Of a stretch of DNA of 64,000 nt, positions 1 through 12,158 are shown piece by piece. Position 1 is the stretch's first letter. Every line of letters starts with the position of its first letter. The position numbers and the translations under genes are program-made. Origin of the DNA: Rebecca billardiae RCC1528 (taxonomy: Eukaryota > Haptophyta). The stretch covers positions 868,001 through 932,000 of the forward strand of contig OZ251246.1 of assembly GCA_965240325.2 (NCBI GenBank), read 5' to 3'. Under the pieces are notes generated by a model. The model was not told where the DNA came from. It ran no database searches and worked only from the letters and a program-made list of their open reading frames with translations.

Positions 1-458
1 CACGACCTTTCGGGCCGAGCTGCTCATCTCTCGGCAGCCCCTGCTTCGGCCTGCGCATCTGCAAAGCCCGAGGTCCCGCCATCTCCTCTGCGTTCTTTGC
101 TTGTGCTCGTTGCGAAACCCGCCATCCGCCCCTGCAGCCTCCGTTGTGGTTGACAACCTTGTCGTCAGGCCTGTGAGTGCTGCGCTTGCCTGAGCCAGGG
201 ACCTTGCTGCCACACGCTGGCGCAGTCTGCGCGCAGCTTTGGCACCGTCGGCTCAGTCGCTCTTCCCGTTCAGCCAGGGACAAATCCCCACCACGCGCAA
301 GTATATATTTATACATCACCATTTCGGCATGGTGTGTATCGGCATTTGCTGCATGCTCGCATATATGCTGCAATACCTGCCCTCGCATGCACATCACGCA
401 GACTGTGGGTGATGTTCGTCCATACTCAATGGCGTCGCGTCGCTCTTCATGCAGGAGG

Positions 459-544
<86 letters not shown>

Positions 545-1291
545 CTGACTCTGACGCCTGCCCGTTGCATACCACGTCGTTAATATATGATCCTCATCCA
601 GGCGCCCACACGGGCGCACGGGGGCGACAGCCGCGGCTGCCGCTTGCCGGAGCTGCTCGCCGCTAGGTCGGCGGGCGGCGACATCGACTACGACCTCACC
701 CTCATCCAAGTGCTCCGGAAGGCGCTCGGCCGCGGCGGCATCTGCCGTCGCCGCCGCGTGCCCCAGGCCGAGGCGGTGCTCCATCCCGGCCCCGCAATCC
801 CGTAGGGGGGCAGGGCTGCGGGTGGCGCACTGTCTGGCCTGGACGGAAGGCGCGGACGCATTCTATGTGTCTGTTGCACTCTGAGCCTGACGCTTGTCCG
901 ATGCTGCCACGTCGTTAAATATATCAATATATGATCGGCTACTACGCCGATCGGGAGAGTTTAATGGGCCCTGACTCAGAGTGATAAGTTAGTGGGCCTT
1001 GGTGGGCTGCCTGACCCGCATCATCTGATGTGAGTGAGTGATGATGTGACAATACCGATCCGTAGACCGTACGTCCGCCAGTGCCCCTTCGGGGCGGTCT
1101 TAGCCCCGGCCGCCTGGTCGCTTCCGGTGCGGACCTATATCGCCCACACGCGCGGTAGGGAGCACCGCCCACGCTTCTTCTTCAGTCTAACAGTATATTA
1201 TTATTTATTCGGCGAGAAAAGAGCGCTAAATAAGTAAAAATGGCGGCGGACGATGATATTGATGAAGATATCGCGATGACGATGTTCGTCG
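1..1291. other. Intergenic region without a supported gene
   Basis: No open frame here has a recognisable domain or a convincing start. The stretch holds a long TA microsatellite (463-540) and two similar low-GC patches near 580-595 and 915-930 that share the motif taatatatgat or a close variant. The ORFs that cross the microsatellite encode only an Ile-Tyr run and are artefacts. The last 100 bases are the 3' flank of the sulfotransferase gene on the minus strand. Confidence 0.6.
463..540. repeat. TA dinucleotide microsatellite
   Basis: About 39 uninterrupted AT/TA units, flanked by ordinary sequence. It is one of at least three long TA/TG/CA arrays in the window, all in non-coding DNA. Confidence 0.97.
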
Positions 1292-2479
1292 TCATTTGCG
1301 AACGGGCGGCGCATGCGCGCTGCCTGCGGCGCGCGCCGCTCTCCGAGCGGCATCGGCGTCGCGGATGCCGCGCGCGACGCGCTCGGCCGCCGCGCCGTGC
1401 GCCAGCGCGTCGTCGTCGAGGAAGAGCCACGCCTCGCGCAGCTGTGCCGGGGGCGCGGCGAACGGCGTGGTGGTGAGGCCGGCGGTGATGGGCTCGCGGA
1501 GCAGCGCGAGCACCGCGCGCGTGTGCGGTGCGTACAGCCGGTCGAGCCGCGCGCGCACGCCCGCGCCGAACGAGTGCCGCGTGCCCGCGCTGTTGCGCAC
1601 GCCCGTGTCGGCCGCGGCCGCGCTCGCGCCCGCGCTGCGCTGCACGCCCAGCCAGCGGCTCAGGTCTGCCAACACGCGCGCGCGCGCATGCGTGTAGCCG
1701 GCGAACGAGATGAGCGCGAGCTGCTCGGCGCGGAAGCGTTGCAGCACGGCGCGCAGCTGCGGCGCGTACGACCCCGCGGCGACCGGCCACGCCCCCGGGC
1801 ACGCGGGCGGCCACAGCCCGTCCTCGGCGCTCGCGTTGCGCCCGAGCGCGGCGCCGCACCGCTGCGCGGCGACCAGCCGCGCCGTCGCCCAGCCGTCGGC
1901 GGTGCGCTCGGCGGCGGGCAGCGCGGCGTACGACTCGGCGTGCTTGGCCACGTGGTCGAAGTGCGAGCGCAGCCGCGCCACCGGGTGGCGCAAGATGGCG
2001 ACGAGGCGCACCTTGGCCGCGGCGCCCAGCGCGGAGTAGAAGCGAAGCATTCGGCTCGGCGCGCCCGGCGTGCGCAGGTAGCTCGGCGTCGAGTCGAGCG
2101 GGATGAAGGGCGCGGCGTGGCCGCCCGCGCCGCACGCGGGGCGCGGGCGCGACGGGCAGCGCGCGAACTGCGCCGCGTACGCCGCCGCGCCGCCCTTGAG
2201 CTGCGAACCATAGTCGAAGAAGTGCTGCTCCTTCTTGTTGGCGCGCCGCTGGCTGCCCGCGCGCTCGGCGGTGACGATGCCGCAGAGGTGGGCGGAGAGG
2301 TCGGCGTGCAGCGTGGTCGTGCCGCACTTCATGCAGCCGAGCACGAGCAGCGTCGGCACGCCTCGGCCGCGCACGCACACGGGCGGCGGGGGCCCCGCGG
2401 CGAGCGCTGGAGCCGGCATCGCCCGGGCGATTTTTCGCCGCGCGCCCGGCAGCCAACCGCCATCGGCCATCCCCCGCAA
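1292..2479 (-). CDS. Sulfotransferase domain protein, heparan-sulfate-type
   Basis: This 395-residue protein should transfer sulfate from PAPS to a carbohydrate or similar acceptor, probably in the Golgi. The 5'-phosphosulfate-binding loop is visible as LGCMKCGTTTL (residues 48-57). It is followed by KEQHFFDYG (about 83-91), the SxP element DSTPSYL (129-135) and the 3'-phosphate-binding stretch ILRHPVARLRSHF (162-174). The order and spacing match the sulfotransferase 1 family of heparan sulfate N- and O-sulfotransferases. The start is uncertain: M1 (2479) or M4 (2470) are both possible. The N-terminus is basic, with no clear membrane anchor, so an upstream exon carrying one cannot be excluded. 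No intron is needed. The acceptor substrate cannot be read from the sequence. Confidence 0.85.
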   Translation of the reverse strand: MRGMADGGWLPGARRKIARAMPAPALAAGPPPPVCVRGRGVPTLLVLGCMKCGTTTLHADLSAHLCGIVTAERAGSQRRANKKEQHFFDYGSQLKGGAAAYAAQFARCPSRPRPACGAGGHAAPFIPLDSTPSYLRTPGAPSRMLRFYSALGAAAKVRLVAILRHPVARLRSHFDHVAKHAESYAALPAAERTADGWATARLVAAQRCGAALGRNASAEDGLWPPACPGAWPVAAGSYAPQLRAVLQRFRAEQLALISFAGYTHARARVLADLSRWLGVQRSAGASAAAADTGVRNSAGTRHSFGAGVRARLDRLYAPHTRAVLALLREPITAGLTTTPFAAPPAQLREAWLFLDDDALAHGAAAERVARGIRDADAARRAARAAGSAHAPPVRK

Positions 2480-2702
2480 GGATTAGGATGGCGGCGGCGC
2501 CGCCGGCGGCAGTCTCGCCAGGCCCCGCTGCCTTATCTCGGATCAGACGGCGCATGGCCAGGCCTACCTTGCGCGGAGCTCCCGTGTGAGGTGTGACTGG
2601 ATGATGACTGCGATGATGTGCGCTGTCGTCGGATCCTGCCATCACAGCCTTGACGGTCGCGGTGTAAGTCTGAGCCCGCCCCGGGCTGGGGCCCGGCGCG
2701 GC

Positions 2703-5700
2703 TCAGGCGCGTCGCGGGCCGCGCCGACCGCCCACCGCCGCGGCGTCGAGCTCGGCGGCGTGCGCGGCGAGCGCGAGGGCGGAGTCGGACACGAGCGTCG
2801 GCGGCGCAGCGGCCACCGCCACACCCGCCAGCGACGCCCGCTGCAGCGCGCCCAGGCCGCCGTGCCCACCGTGGCCCGCGCCGGCGCCACCGCCCGTGCC
2901 CTCCTCTGCCGCGCCCTTCGCGCCCGCGTGCGCGCCGTGCTGCGCATGCGGCCGGAGGATCTCGGACATGCTCCCCGGCTTGGGGACGACGCCGTCGGAC
3001 GGGCCCGCCGCGCCGGCGTTGGCGCCGCCCTTGCGACGCCGCTTCGGCGCGGGCTTGTCGCCGCCGCCGCCCTGCGCCTTTGCCAGAGTTGTGGGCACAG
3101 CACCGCACGACGCGCCCGCCGCCAGCGGATGGGCGCTCAGCCGGGCGTCGTAGGTGCTGGGCGTGCACTGGGCGTTGCACGCGAGCTCGCGCGTGGCCAC
3201 GCCCAGCGCGCACAGCGCCGCCGCGTCCGCCACCGACGGCATCGGCCGCGCAGCCGTCTTGAACCGAGGCTTGGGCCGCGGCACCGACGGGTCGCGCCGC
3301 TGGATGCCAATCAGCAGGGTGCCGGCGGTGGGCGGCGCGCTCGAGTCCGGGAGGAGTCCGGGCGAGGGCTCGGGCGCGGACGACTCGTCGGCGTCCTCGC
3401 TGCCGATGAGCGCGAGGCAGCCCGCGTGCCGCGCCATGCGCGCCGGGTAGGGCAGAGCGCTGACAGTTGGCCGTGGCGCGGCGACCGGCGCCGCAGCGAG
3501 CGTGGCGGCGCCGGCCGGCGCGGCGGCGCACGCAGCCGGGGCGCCGAGAGCCTCGCTCGGTGGCGCGGCCGGCGCGGCCGCGGCGGCATCGCCAGCCGCG
3601 CCCGCGGCCGCCTCCTCCGCCTTCACGCGCTCAGGCTCGCACGCCGGTGCCCGCGCCGCGCCCGCGCCGCGCGCCGCGCCGCCAGCCGCCGCCGCCGCAG
3701 CGCCGCCGCCCGCGCCGCCAGCCTTCGCCGCATCGTGCGAGTCCTCGTCCTGCAGCTGGCCTTCGCCCACGAGCTGGCCGACCTGGATGGTGTCGCCGGC
3801 CTGCGCGCGCGCAGCGGCGGGCGCGAGGGCGCGCGCGCGCGCGCACGCTGCGCCTCAGCGCCGGTGTGGAGAGGGCGGCGCGGCGCGCGACGTGGCGCCA
3901 CGAGCGCGCGCGCGGCGAGCGCGCGCGCGGTGGCGGCGGCGCGCGTCGCGCTCCGCAGGTCCCGCCGTCGTCAGCCCGCGCGTGCGTGGCGCGCGCGCGC
4001 GGGGCGCAGCGCCCTGCGCACCTCCGCGTGCGCCGAGGCCAGGAAGTCGCGGATGCTCGCGAGGATGTACATGCGCGAGCTGCCGTTTGGCCAGTATTGG
4101 AACTTGCACGGCCAGTAGTAGCTGGCGGGTAAAGCGGGTGAAGCGGGTAAATAAAGCGGGTAGCGCGCGTAGGGCAGGCAGGCAGCGCGGGCGGGCGGGG
4201 TGCGCACAGGGGGAGCGGCGCCGGCAGAGCCAGGCGGCCACGAGACGGCCGCGGAGGCAGGTTGGGCAGGCGGCGGGGCGCATCGCGCGCGCGCGAGGCG
4301 CGTCGTTGGCGCGCGCGTGAGAGCACTGACAGACCACTGAGGTACTGACTGACGCACAGCAGAGGCACAGCACTGGGCAGCCGGGCCGCGCGCCGCAGCA
4401 GCAGCCGGCGCTGCTGGCCCCCTGCTGACTGAGTGAGGGCTGCCGGCCGGTCCGGTGCGGCCCGGTGCCCTCCCGCTCTGGGCCGCGGCGGGTGCCGGCG
4501 GCATGGGCCCACGCCGCCGCCGCGCCACAGTGGCCATGCGGCGGCGTGGGCAAAGCGCTCGGCGCTCGCGCGTGCCCTGCGCCCAACCCGCACCCGTCCG
4601 TCAGGTGAGGGTGAGGGCTTGGGCTGGTCGGGTCGTTGGGTGTCGCGCGCGCACCCGTCGGCATCGCGCAGCCGGAGTTCACACGAGTCGCGGCCCAGCG
4701 TGTTCTCGCACTGCGGCGCGGCGGCAGGTGCGCGCGCGCGCGGCAGTGCGTGAGTGGGGGCAGAGTGTCAGCCCGTCAGCCTGTCAGGCGCGTGCGTGCG
4801 TGCTGGGCGCATGGAGCGGCCACGGGCGAGCGAGCGTGCGCGCCGCTGCGGCGCGGAGCCGCCGCAGCCAGCCCACTCGCCCGCCCGTGGCCGATGGCGC
4901 GCGCGCGCTCGCGTCGGTTCCGTCGTGCATCCGAGCTGTACCCGGCGCGCTCGCGCGCGGCGCGGCGGCACCGCGCGGCCGCGCGCGCACGCGCACCTGC
5001 ACGCGCGGCATGACGACGCGGTTGAGCTGGGGGTAGCAGTCGGTCGCGGTGAGCACCTTGGAGACGAGGATGCGCACGCCGGTGCAGCCGGCGGGCAGCC
5101 CCGCGCCGCGCTCCGCCGCGCCCGGCGCGGACGACGCGCCGCCGCCCGCCCAGCCGGCTGGCGCGGCCGCGCCGCCCGCCGCCGCCGCGCGGTCGGCAAC
5201 CACCTCCGCTTCCGCGGGCGGGCGGGCGCGGCCCTGCGCCGGCGGCTCGGTGCCGCCGGGCACCACCGCCATCGCAGCCGCGGCGTCGGCGTCGGCGGCT
5301 GCGGCGGCGGTCGTCGAAGCGGGCGCGTGCGCGGGCGGCTGCGCGTGCGCGGCCGGCGCCTCGGCCGGGGAGAGGGCGAGGAGGCGGTGCGCAGCGGCCA
5401 GCTCAATCGACGCGTCGGCGGGCGGCGCGGCGCCCGCTGGGGCGTGCTGCGCCGCTGCCGCGGCCGCGCGCTTGCCCCGCCCCTTCGTGCCGCCCTTCGC
5501 GCCGCCCGGCGCCGCCGGCTGCTGCGGCCGTGGCGCCGGCACATACGGGCGGGCGGTCGCGGCGGCTCGGAGTGAGAAATCGCGCGGCCTGCCGCCGTCG
5601 TCGGCCGCGGGCGCGAGTGGCGGCGCGCCCCGCGGCCGCGGCGCCCTCTTTTTGCCCGAGCGCTGTCGGCCGGGCTTGGTCACCCAGTCCTTGGGCGGCA

Positions 5701-5925
5701 CCGACTCGATGATCGCTCGCGCCACCTTGTCCGCGTCAAAGTCCGGCCGGCTGGCGGCGGCGGCGTCGGCGCGCGGCGGCGCGTCCGGGTAGAGGCGCGC
5801 GCGCGACGCGCCCGCGGCGAGCGCGAGCGCGGCCGCGGCGCGTCTCTCCTGTTCAGACGACGGGTCCATGCCGACGGCGGCGGCCAGCAGCCTGCTGCTG
5901 CCGTGCTCGGCGCCGCCTGCGCCCG

Positions 5926-5966
<41 letters not shown>

Positions 5967-8242
5967 CTCGCGCGCCGCCGCCGCCGCGCGCTCGCCCCCT
6001 GCGGCTGCGCCAGCGGCACAGCTGCGCCGATGGCGTGGGCGGGCTGCGCGCCGAAACCGCCCGCATGGCCTCCGGGGTGGCCGTGCGGCTGCGCGCCGGT
6101 GGGGGCCGCGGCCGCGTGCGCGTAGCCGGGGGCGTCTTGGGGCGGGCCGCCGCCGGATCGCCCCGCGCCCGACGCAGCGCCGCCCTCCGGCGGCGCGTCG
6201 GCGGCGTGGCGCGCCGCCAGCTGCCCGCCCTCAGTCGAGGGCGAGCGCGGCCGGTGCGCGTCGGGCGCGGCGCCGCCGGCCGCATGCTGCGCCGCCTCCG
6301 CTTGCGCGAGGGCGCCGCCCGGGCAGAACGGGTTGGGCGGCGCGACCGGCAGCGTGCCCGGCGGGCCGTGGTGCGGCGGCAGGTGCGGCGGGCCGTACGC
6401 GTGCGCGGCGTGCCTCTCGTGGTGCGGCAGCGCGCACGCACCCCACGGCGGCGGGTACGGCGGCGGCGGAACGACCTGGCCGTGCGCGTCCATGCGCATT
6501 CGGATCGAGAGCTCATGATGGTGCGGGTGTGGCCCGTATGCGCGGCCGCCGCCGGCGTAGGCGAGGTGCTCGTGCGGCGGATGCAGCGGGTGCGCGTGCG
6601 GCGGCCCGAGCATAGCATACTCAGCGCCGCCGCCGCCGTACCCGGGCGGGCAGAGCCCCGGCGGCGCGCCGCCCCGAGTAGGGTACTCGTAGGGCGAGCC
6701 GAGGGGCGGCGGGGGCACCAGGGGCGCCGCGCCCGGCGGCGGCGGATATGCGTCCGGCGGCGGGCCGTAGCCCGGCGGCGGCGGCGCGAGCGGGTGGTAC
6801 CACCCGCCGTCGTAGTACCCGTACTCGTCGCCCCACGGACCCATCGCCTCCGGCGGCGGAGGCACGTCCAGCGCGCCCGCGGCGCACGCGTGCGCCGGGC
6901 GCGCGCAGCCCGCGTTGGGCGCACCTGCGCGCGCCTCGCGCGAGTCGCCTTCGCCGCAGCGCGGCTCCTCGGCGTCGGCATCGGGCGGCGCGTGGCCCTG
7001 CTCGGCGTGCTCGCACGCCTGGCTGCCCGCCGGCCGGTGCGAGCCAGCCGGCGCGCGCGGCGCCGCTGGGCCGGCCGCCCCCATCGGTGGCGGATGTGCG
7101 GCGGCGGCGCCCGGCGCAGCAGACGTGTGCTGCTGCTGCTGCTGCTGTGGCGGCCAGGGTGGCTGCAGCGGCGGCGCGGCGGCGCGCGAGTGGACGGGCA
7201 GCGCGTGGAACGCGCCGCGCGTGCCGAGCGCGCGCGCGGGCGGCGGCGGCATCGCCGCGCTGTCCTCCTCGCGCCGCGCCGCCGCCGCCGCCGCCGCCGC
7301 CGAGAGCCCGCCCGGACCGAGCGCAGCCGGGTGCATCGGCGGCGGCGGCCGAGGCGTGCCGCCGCACGCGCCGGGTTCGGGGATGCCGTAGTAGTAGTAG
7401 TAGTGATGCGGGTGGTGGGCGCCGCCGTCGGGCCACATCGGCGGCTCGTACGGGTGCATGTGGTGCGGGTGCGGGTGCGGGAAGTCCGGGAACGCGCCAT
7501 CGTGCCCGTGCGCCGCGGGCATCGAAGGCGGAGGGTGGCGCGCGCCGCCGGCCGCGCCGCCGCCGCACATCGCGGCGCCGGATGCGTATGCAGCGCCACC
7601 GGGGCCCCTGTACGGGCCGCCCGGGCCCGAGGACGTGCCGGCGTGCAGCGGCGTCGGGCGGAGCACGCCCCCTGCCGCCGGGTGCGGCATCGCCACGAGC
7701 GCGCCCGCCGCCTCATGCACAGCGTCGCGATGCGCCGCCCTCGCCGCCGCCGCGCCGGCTGGCTGCGCCGCGCCGCCGGCGGCCACTGGGTTCGCGGCGA
7801 GGTGGGGGTGCGGCAATGGCGGGGCGTCGCCGTCAGCGGCAACGCCCGCCCCGTTCGCCACCGCCCCGGCCGCTGCGGAGCCGCCGAGCGCAGCGCCCCA
7901 CAGGTCGCGCGCCGCGGCGTCGGGCGCCCCGCCGCTCGCGCCGAGGCAGGCCGCCGACGGCGGCGCGGGGATGGGCTTCTCGACGCCGGCGGCGTCGCCG
8001 GTGCGCATCGCGTCCATCGGCTCGGGCCCAGCGCCCGCCTCCTCGGCCGCGGTCGCGTGCCCGTTCTCGTGCTCGTGCCGCGCGTCGCTGCGCATCGTGC
8101 CGGGACCGCGGGTGGGCGAGCTCTCAGGACACCGAGATCGCCTGCGAACCCGAGTGCCCCGCCGCGCATCGCATGCACCCGCGCCCCGCTGCATGGGCAG
8201 GTCGACAGCACAGGCTCCCAAGCCCCGTGTCTGGCCAATCAC
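2703..8242 (-). CDS. B3 DNA-binding domain protein, four exons
   Basis: I assembled this gene from splice signals that rebuild a B3 domain: exon 1 8242-4997, exon 2 4710-4655, exon 3 4121-4022, exon 4 3800-2703 (stop). Donors are all GTGCGC, acceptors end CGCAG or GCCAG, and phases agree (0, 2, 0). The B3 domain reads ILVSKVLTATDCYPQLNRVV in exon 1, CENTLGRDSCELRLRDADG in exon 2, YYWPCKFQYWPNGSSRMYI in exon 3 and AGDTIQVGQL in exon 4. This resembles the plant VAL/HSI2 and ABI3 B3 domains, including the RYWPN-S-RMY strand and the AGDT turn. The ~1000-residue N-terminal part is Pro/Ala/Gly/His-rich with a basic patch near residue 850 (GRQRSGKKRAPRPRG). The C-terminal part is low-complexity with a KPAPKRRRKGG nuclear-localisation-like cluster. 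It is likely a nuclear transcriptional regulator. The start could be 8242 or 8095 (MRSDARHEH); the full product is about 1,450-1,500 residues. Confidence 0.8.
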
Positions 8243-9628
8243 GTCGCTTGGCGCATGCGGTATGCGTCCGGTCGCGGCGGGTGCATGAGATCGCGTTTCG
8301 TCGCCGCGAAACCGACTTTACCCACGCCGTTCCGCACATCTCTTGGTTCGGACCAAATGAGTGTAGATAGCGTCCTCTGCTTGAGCAGATTACTCATCAG
8401 GACCTCCACCGTTTCGTAACCAAGGCAGATTTCAGCTCAGGTCACACCCCGCTTCGAACCAGACTCAGAGGTCCAGAGCTTCATCAAGATACTACCTCGA
8501 TTAAGATGAGATGCTTCGGAAACCGCGAGGCGGTATAATGTACAAACCTACTAGTTATGCCCGCCAGTGGAATGGATAATACGAGCACTCTCCGAATAGA
8601 GGGCTCTGACCCCCATAGAACCAATGAGATGTTTCTCACGGTATTCCTTAAGTTCTCAACAGACTCGCGAAGATGAGATGCTCCCACATATCTAGCTGCT
8701 AGGAGAAGAACTCCGAGAAGTGATGACGATGGACATGATCGACCGCGAGTCCGACCGCGTCCAGCCAGCCCGTGCTGTGTGGCCTTCCCTCGGCGGTCGG
8801 CCTCTAGCCGATTTGCCGGCAGTGTCAGCCGGGTTGTCTGCGCCGTCGGTGTCACACTCACCAGCGGGCAGTCCGCACCGGGTCACGGCACCGTTTTACA
8901 GGCACAGTGGCGCGGTACCGCAACCTCGCGGTCCGACTGACACTCCTCTGAACCCGGCACTAAGTGACTAACGGCTGCCGCGGCCATCGGCATCATGATC
9001 ATAACTCCACCGTATATTCACTGGGCCGGCTCACGCAGCAGCCAGCAGGTCGTCGTGGCTTTATTTCACCACCCGTCAAAACTCAAATGCCAGTTACGGG
9101 CCGCACTGAACTAGTAGTCTGAGCGACTCAGCGAGTTATATATATGATGATAAATTACACAGACTCGTCCCGCCCGTCCGCCGTCGTCGCGGATCCGCGC
9201 GGAGTCCCGGTCCGCCGTCCGGCGACCGCCGCGTCACCGGACAGCACCGGTCCGCCGCGGCGAGCACCCACTCATGTCTCCGCACTTCCCGCCGGACTGG
9301 CGGCCAACTGGCATTAGTGATGTAAGTGAGTGCGGCATCGGAAGGCCGTGACGCTCACAACGTTATCACGGACACGGACGGAGCCAGTCGGTTGTAATGG
9401 CAGACTGCACACTACACAGTCACACAGCTGCACAGGCCAACGTCTTGATGATGATCATGATGCTTGGCACTCGGCGCGCGGGCCGCGCTGCACGCGGCTG
9501 CATGCAACACAGTGTGATGCTGCATCCAGTGCTGCGCAGGGCGTTCCGGGGGCTGAAACTTGGGTTGCGTTGGACTGCTGCTGGATTGTCGACGCAGCAC
9601 CGGCGCCGGCGTGCTCTCGGCGCCCCTG
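8243..9628. other. Intergenic, with a low-GC island
   Basis: Bases about 8440-8720 are clearly lower in GC than the surroundings. They carry a 125-codon minus-strand frame (8861-8484) whose product (for example VENLRNTVRNISLVLWGS) matches nothing I recognise. The rest, including GC-rich 9170-9300, has no supported gene. The 3' flank of the oxygenase gene occupies the right end. Confidence 0.5.
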
Positions 9629-10498
9629 CTATCTGCCCGCGGCAGGCGGCGCGTACAGCACGTCGGTGCGCAGCACGTACTTGACGCCGCGCGTGATGCG
9701 CGCGCCCTCGTGCAGCGGCGAGCGCTCGCCGTGCGCAAAGAGGAGCACCGCGCCCGTCTCCGGGCGCACGCGCGCGCTCTCGGCCCAGCCCGCCGGCGCG
9801 CCGTCGGCTGGCCCGCCCGCGAGGCGCTCGAAGAAGCGCGTCTCGCCGCCGTCGAAGTCGTCGTTGAGGTAGACGAGGAAGGTGTGCGCACTCCACGTGC
9901 CGTCACCGTACTGGTCGCCGAGCGGTGCGCCCGTGCGCGCGTCCACGCCCGAGCCCGGCCAGGCGCCGTCGGTGTGCGCTCGGAAGATGTCGTCGACGCC
10001 ATAGCGGTACAGCCGCCACCGCCTGTTCAGCCCCACCAGCCGGCCGCCATCGGGCGAGCTGGGCGGCAGCAGCGCGCGCGCGCGCTCGAAGATCGCATCG
10101 TTCAGCTCGGAGTCGGCGATCCACACGACGTTGTCGTTGTGGCGCACGTCGCGGCCGAGCGAGACGGGCGCGTCGGGGCCGAAGCCCATCGCCTCGGCCG
10201 CCGCGACGATGCGTGCGCACTCGGCGGGCGTCAGCACATCTCGCAGCAACCGGCCGTCCTCGCCCGCGCCTGTGAGCGGCTGCGCGGCGGGCGCGAGCGC
10301 CGGCTCGGCCTCGAGCGCGACCAGCCCAGCCTCGGAGGCGAAGACCGGGTTGTCCGGCCGGAGGCTGCCGCGCTCGCGCGCGATGACACGGTAGCCGCAC
10401 GACGCGGCGCCATCCGACATGGTCGCCAGGCTCGACAGCGCGATGGCCCCCACGAGGTCGAGGCGCCTCCGAAAGCCCGCCGTCAGAGCGGCCGCCAT
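9629..10498 (-). CDS. 2OG-Fe(II) oxygenase, prolyl-4-hydroxylase-like
   Basis: A 2-oxoglutarate- and iron-dependent dioxygenase of about 289 residues. The double-stranded beta-helix core is recognisable: YRYGVDDIFRAHTDGAWPG contains the HxD iron pair (HTD, near residue 174). A distal histidine and the 2OG-binding arginine follow in LFAHGERSPLHEGARITRG near the C-terminus, then KYVLRTDVLY. This pattern matches the P4H-alpha/oxygenase families. The substrate may be peptidyl-proline, but it cannot be proven. The start at 10498 (MAAALTAGFRRRLDLVGAIA) gives a possible signal anchor. The frame stays open to a Met at 10636, which lies in lower-GC sequence. No intron is needed. The neighbour on the left is non-coding; the PHD-finger gene lies upstream on the same strand. 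Confidence 0.85.
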   Translation of the reverse strand: MAAALTAGFRRRLDLVGAIALSSLATMSDGAASCGYRVIARERGSLRPDNPVFASEAGLVALEAEPALAPAAQPLTGAGEDGRLLRDVLTPAECARIVAAAEAMGFGPDAPVSLGRDVRHNDNVVWIADSELNDAIFERARALLPPSSPDGGRLVGLNRRWRLYRYGVDDIFRAHTDGAWPGSGVDARTGAPLGDQYGDGTWSAHTFLVYLNDDFDGGETRFFERLAGGPADGAPAGWAESARVRPETGAVLLFAHGERSPLHEGARITRGVKYVLRTDVLYAPPAAGR

Positions 10499-10804
10499 CG
10501 ATTCGGCTACCTGCACTCGATCGGACGATCGGCTCTCCAGCAGGGTCTCAGTCAAGATGTATGAAGGATGGCGCGGCAACCTGCCACCGTGAGCCTTACG
10601 CACGTTAAAACAAATAAACTGTACAGTCAGCATCAATCAGTGGTGACTGACACTCGTCATCACTGTACACTGACTACTCATGAGTGAGTCCGAGTAGTGA
10701 GTAGTGACTGCTGATGCTCGTCGATGACGACGACGATATATGAACAGGTTACAGACGAATACAGGGCGGCTCCGCTTTGCAGCGTCGCAGCGTCAGTCTC
10801 ATTC

Positions 10805-12110
10805 TCAGTGCGCAGCCGCCCCCAGACCCGGCCGTGGAGATGATGACGGCCGGGCGGCCTGCTGCAACGTGTCCGCGCAGACGGCGGCTGTGATGCCATC
10901 AGAACTCTTGCCGGCCTCCAGAGCGCCAGGGCCCGCGGCCGCTGCCACTGCCGGCGCGGCCGATGCCGCGCGCGCGGCGTCGAGGCCCGCGCATGCCGCG
11001 GCCTCGGGAGCGGCCTCCTCCGCCGCGGGCGCCGACCCCGACCCTGCGGCGCGCGCGGCCGTGGGCGAAGGGTCCAAGGCCGCCTGCGGCTGCTTGCGCT
11101 GCCGCTGCCGCTTCCGAGCTGGGGCCTCGCCCTGCGCCGCCGTCACCTGGGAGCGCGCGCGCGGCTGCGCGGGCGTGGCGCGCTTCCGAGGGCGGGCTGG
11201 CTTCTTGGCAGCGGCTGATGGTGGCGCGGTGGGCGCAGCGTGCCCGCTGCCGGCGGCGGCCGCACGGCTGGGAGAGGGTGGCGGGGCGGTGGGCTGCTGT
11301 GGCTGTGCCGCCGGCGCCAAGGCTGCGGCTGTGGCGCGCGCTGAGGCCGCGTCCGCGCCGCCACGCGCGGCCGCGGGCTGCGGCTGTGGCCCCGGTGGCT
11401 GCTGCGGCGGTGTCGCAGCTGGCTGCGGCTGCTGCGGCTGCGGCTGCGGCGGCTGCTGCTGCTGCTGCTGCGCGGTGTACCCAACTGGCAGCCCCGCGCG
11501 GAGCGCAGTCACCGCCATCGACAGAGTCAGGCGGGAGAGCCCGAAGCAGCGCGCGCACTGCAGCTCGGCGTCCAGGGAGCGCACGGCGCCGCCGCCCAGC
11601 TCGAGCCAGAGGGGGGCCAGGCAGAACGGGCACGGCTGCGACAGCCGCGTCGGGGCATCGTGCTGCGCTGATAGCCCCGGGCCGTGCGGCGGAGGGGGCG
11701 GCGGCGCGCCCGCAGTGGCGAGGTCAGGCACAGGCGCGGCCGGCGGGGCGCGCGCCGCCGGCACCGAGGGGGCGGCGCCGCCGCCCGCCGCGGGTTGCAG
11801 CGCGGTGTGATGTGCGCCGCCCTGGCCAACGCCGAGCGCTGGCGCGGCCGCGTGCGGCCCACTGTGCTGCGTCTGCGTCTGCGTCTGCTCCTGCTGCGCC
11901 CGTGCGTGGGGCTGAGCCAGCGCGAGCTGCTGCTGCGGTGGCGCCCACGGCTGAGCCGGCGCCATGCCGCGCGCAGACGGCGCGTGCGCCGCACTCATCG
12001 CCGCCGCCGCGCCCTCGTGGGGCGAGCCCGCGCAGAGAGGGGCGCGCGCCATCGCCGTCGGCGCCGGCTGCGGGCCCGCAGCCGTCGCCGCGTGCGGCGG
12101 CGCCGGTGTG

Positions 12111-12158
<48 letters not shown>

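Noticed and set aside
177-666. Two overlapping frames encoding long Ile-Tyr runs
   Set aside because: They are translations of the TA microsatellite with no coding character on either side.
8340-8440. Possible hammerhead ribozyme: ctgatgag and cgaaac occur close together on the minus strand
   Set aside because: The order and the 10-base spacing do not allow any of the three hammerhead topologies.
8440-8470. tRNA-like ttcgaacc T-loop motif
   Set aside because: The flanking bases do not form a T-stem and no acceptor or anticodon stem could be found. No tRNA gene is supported in the window.
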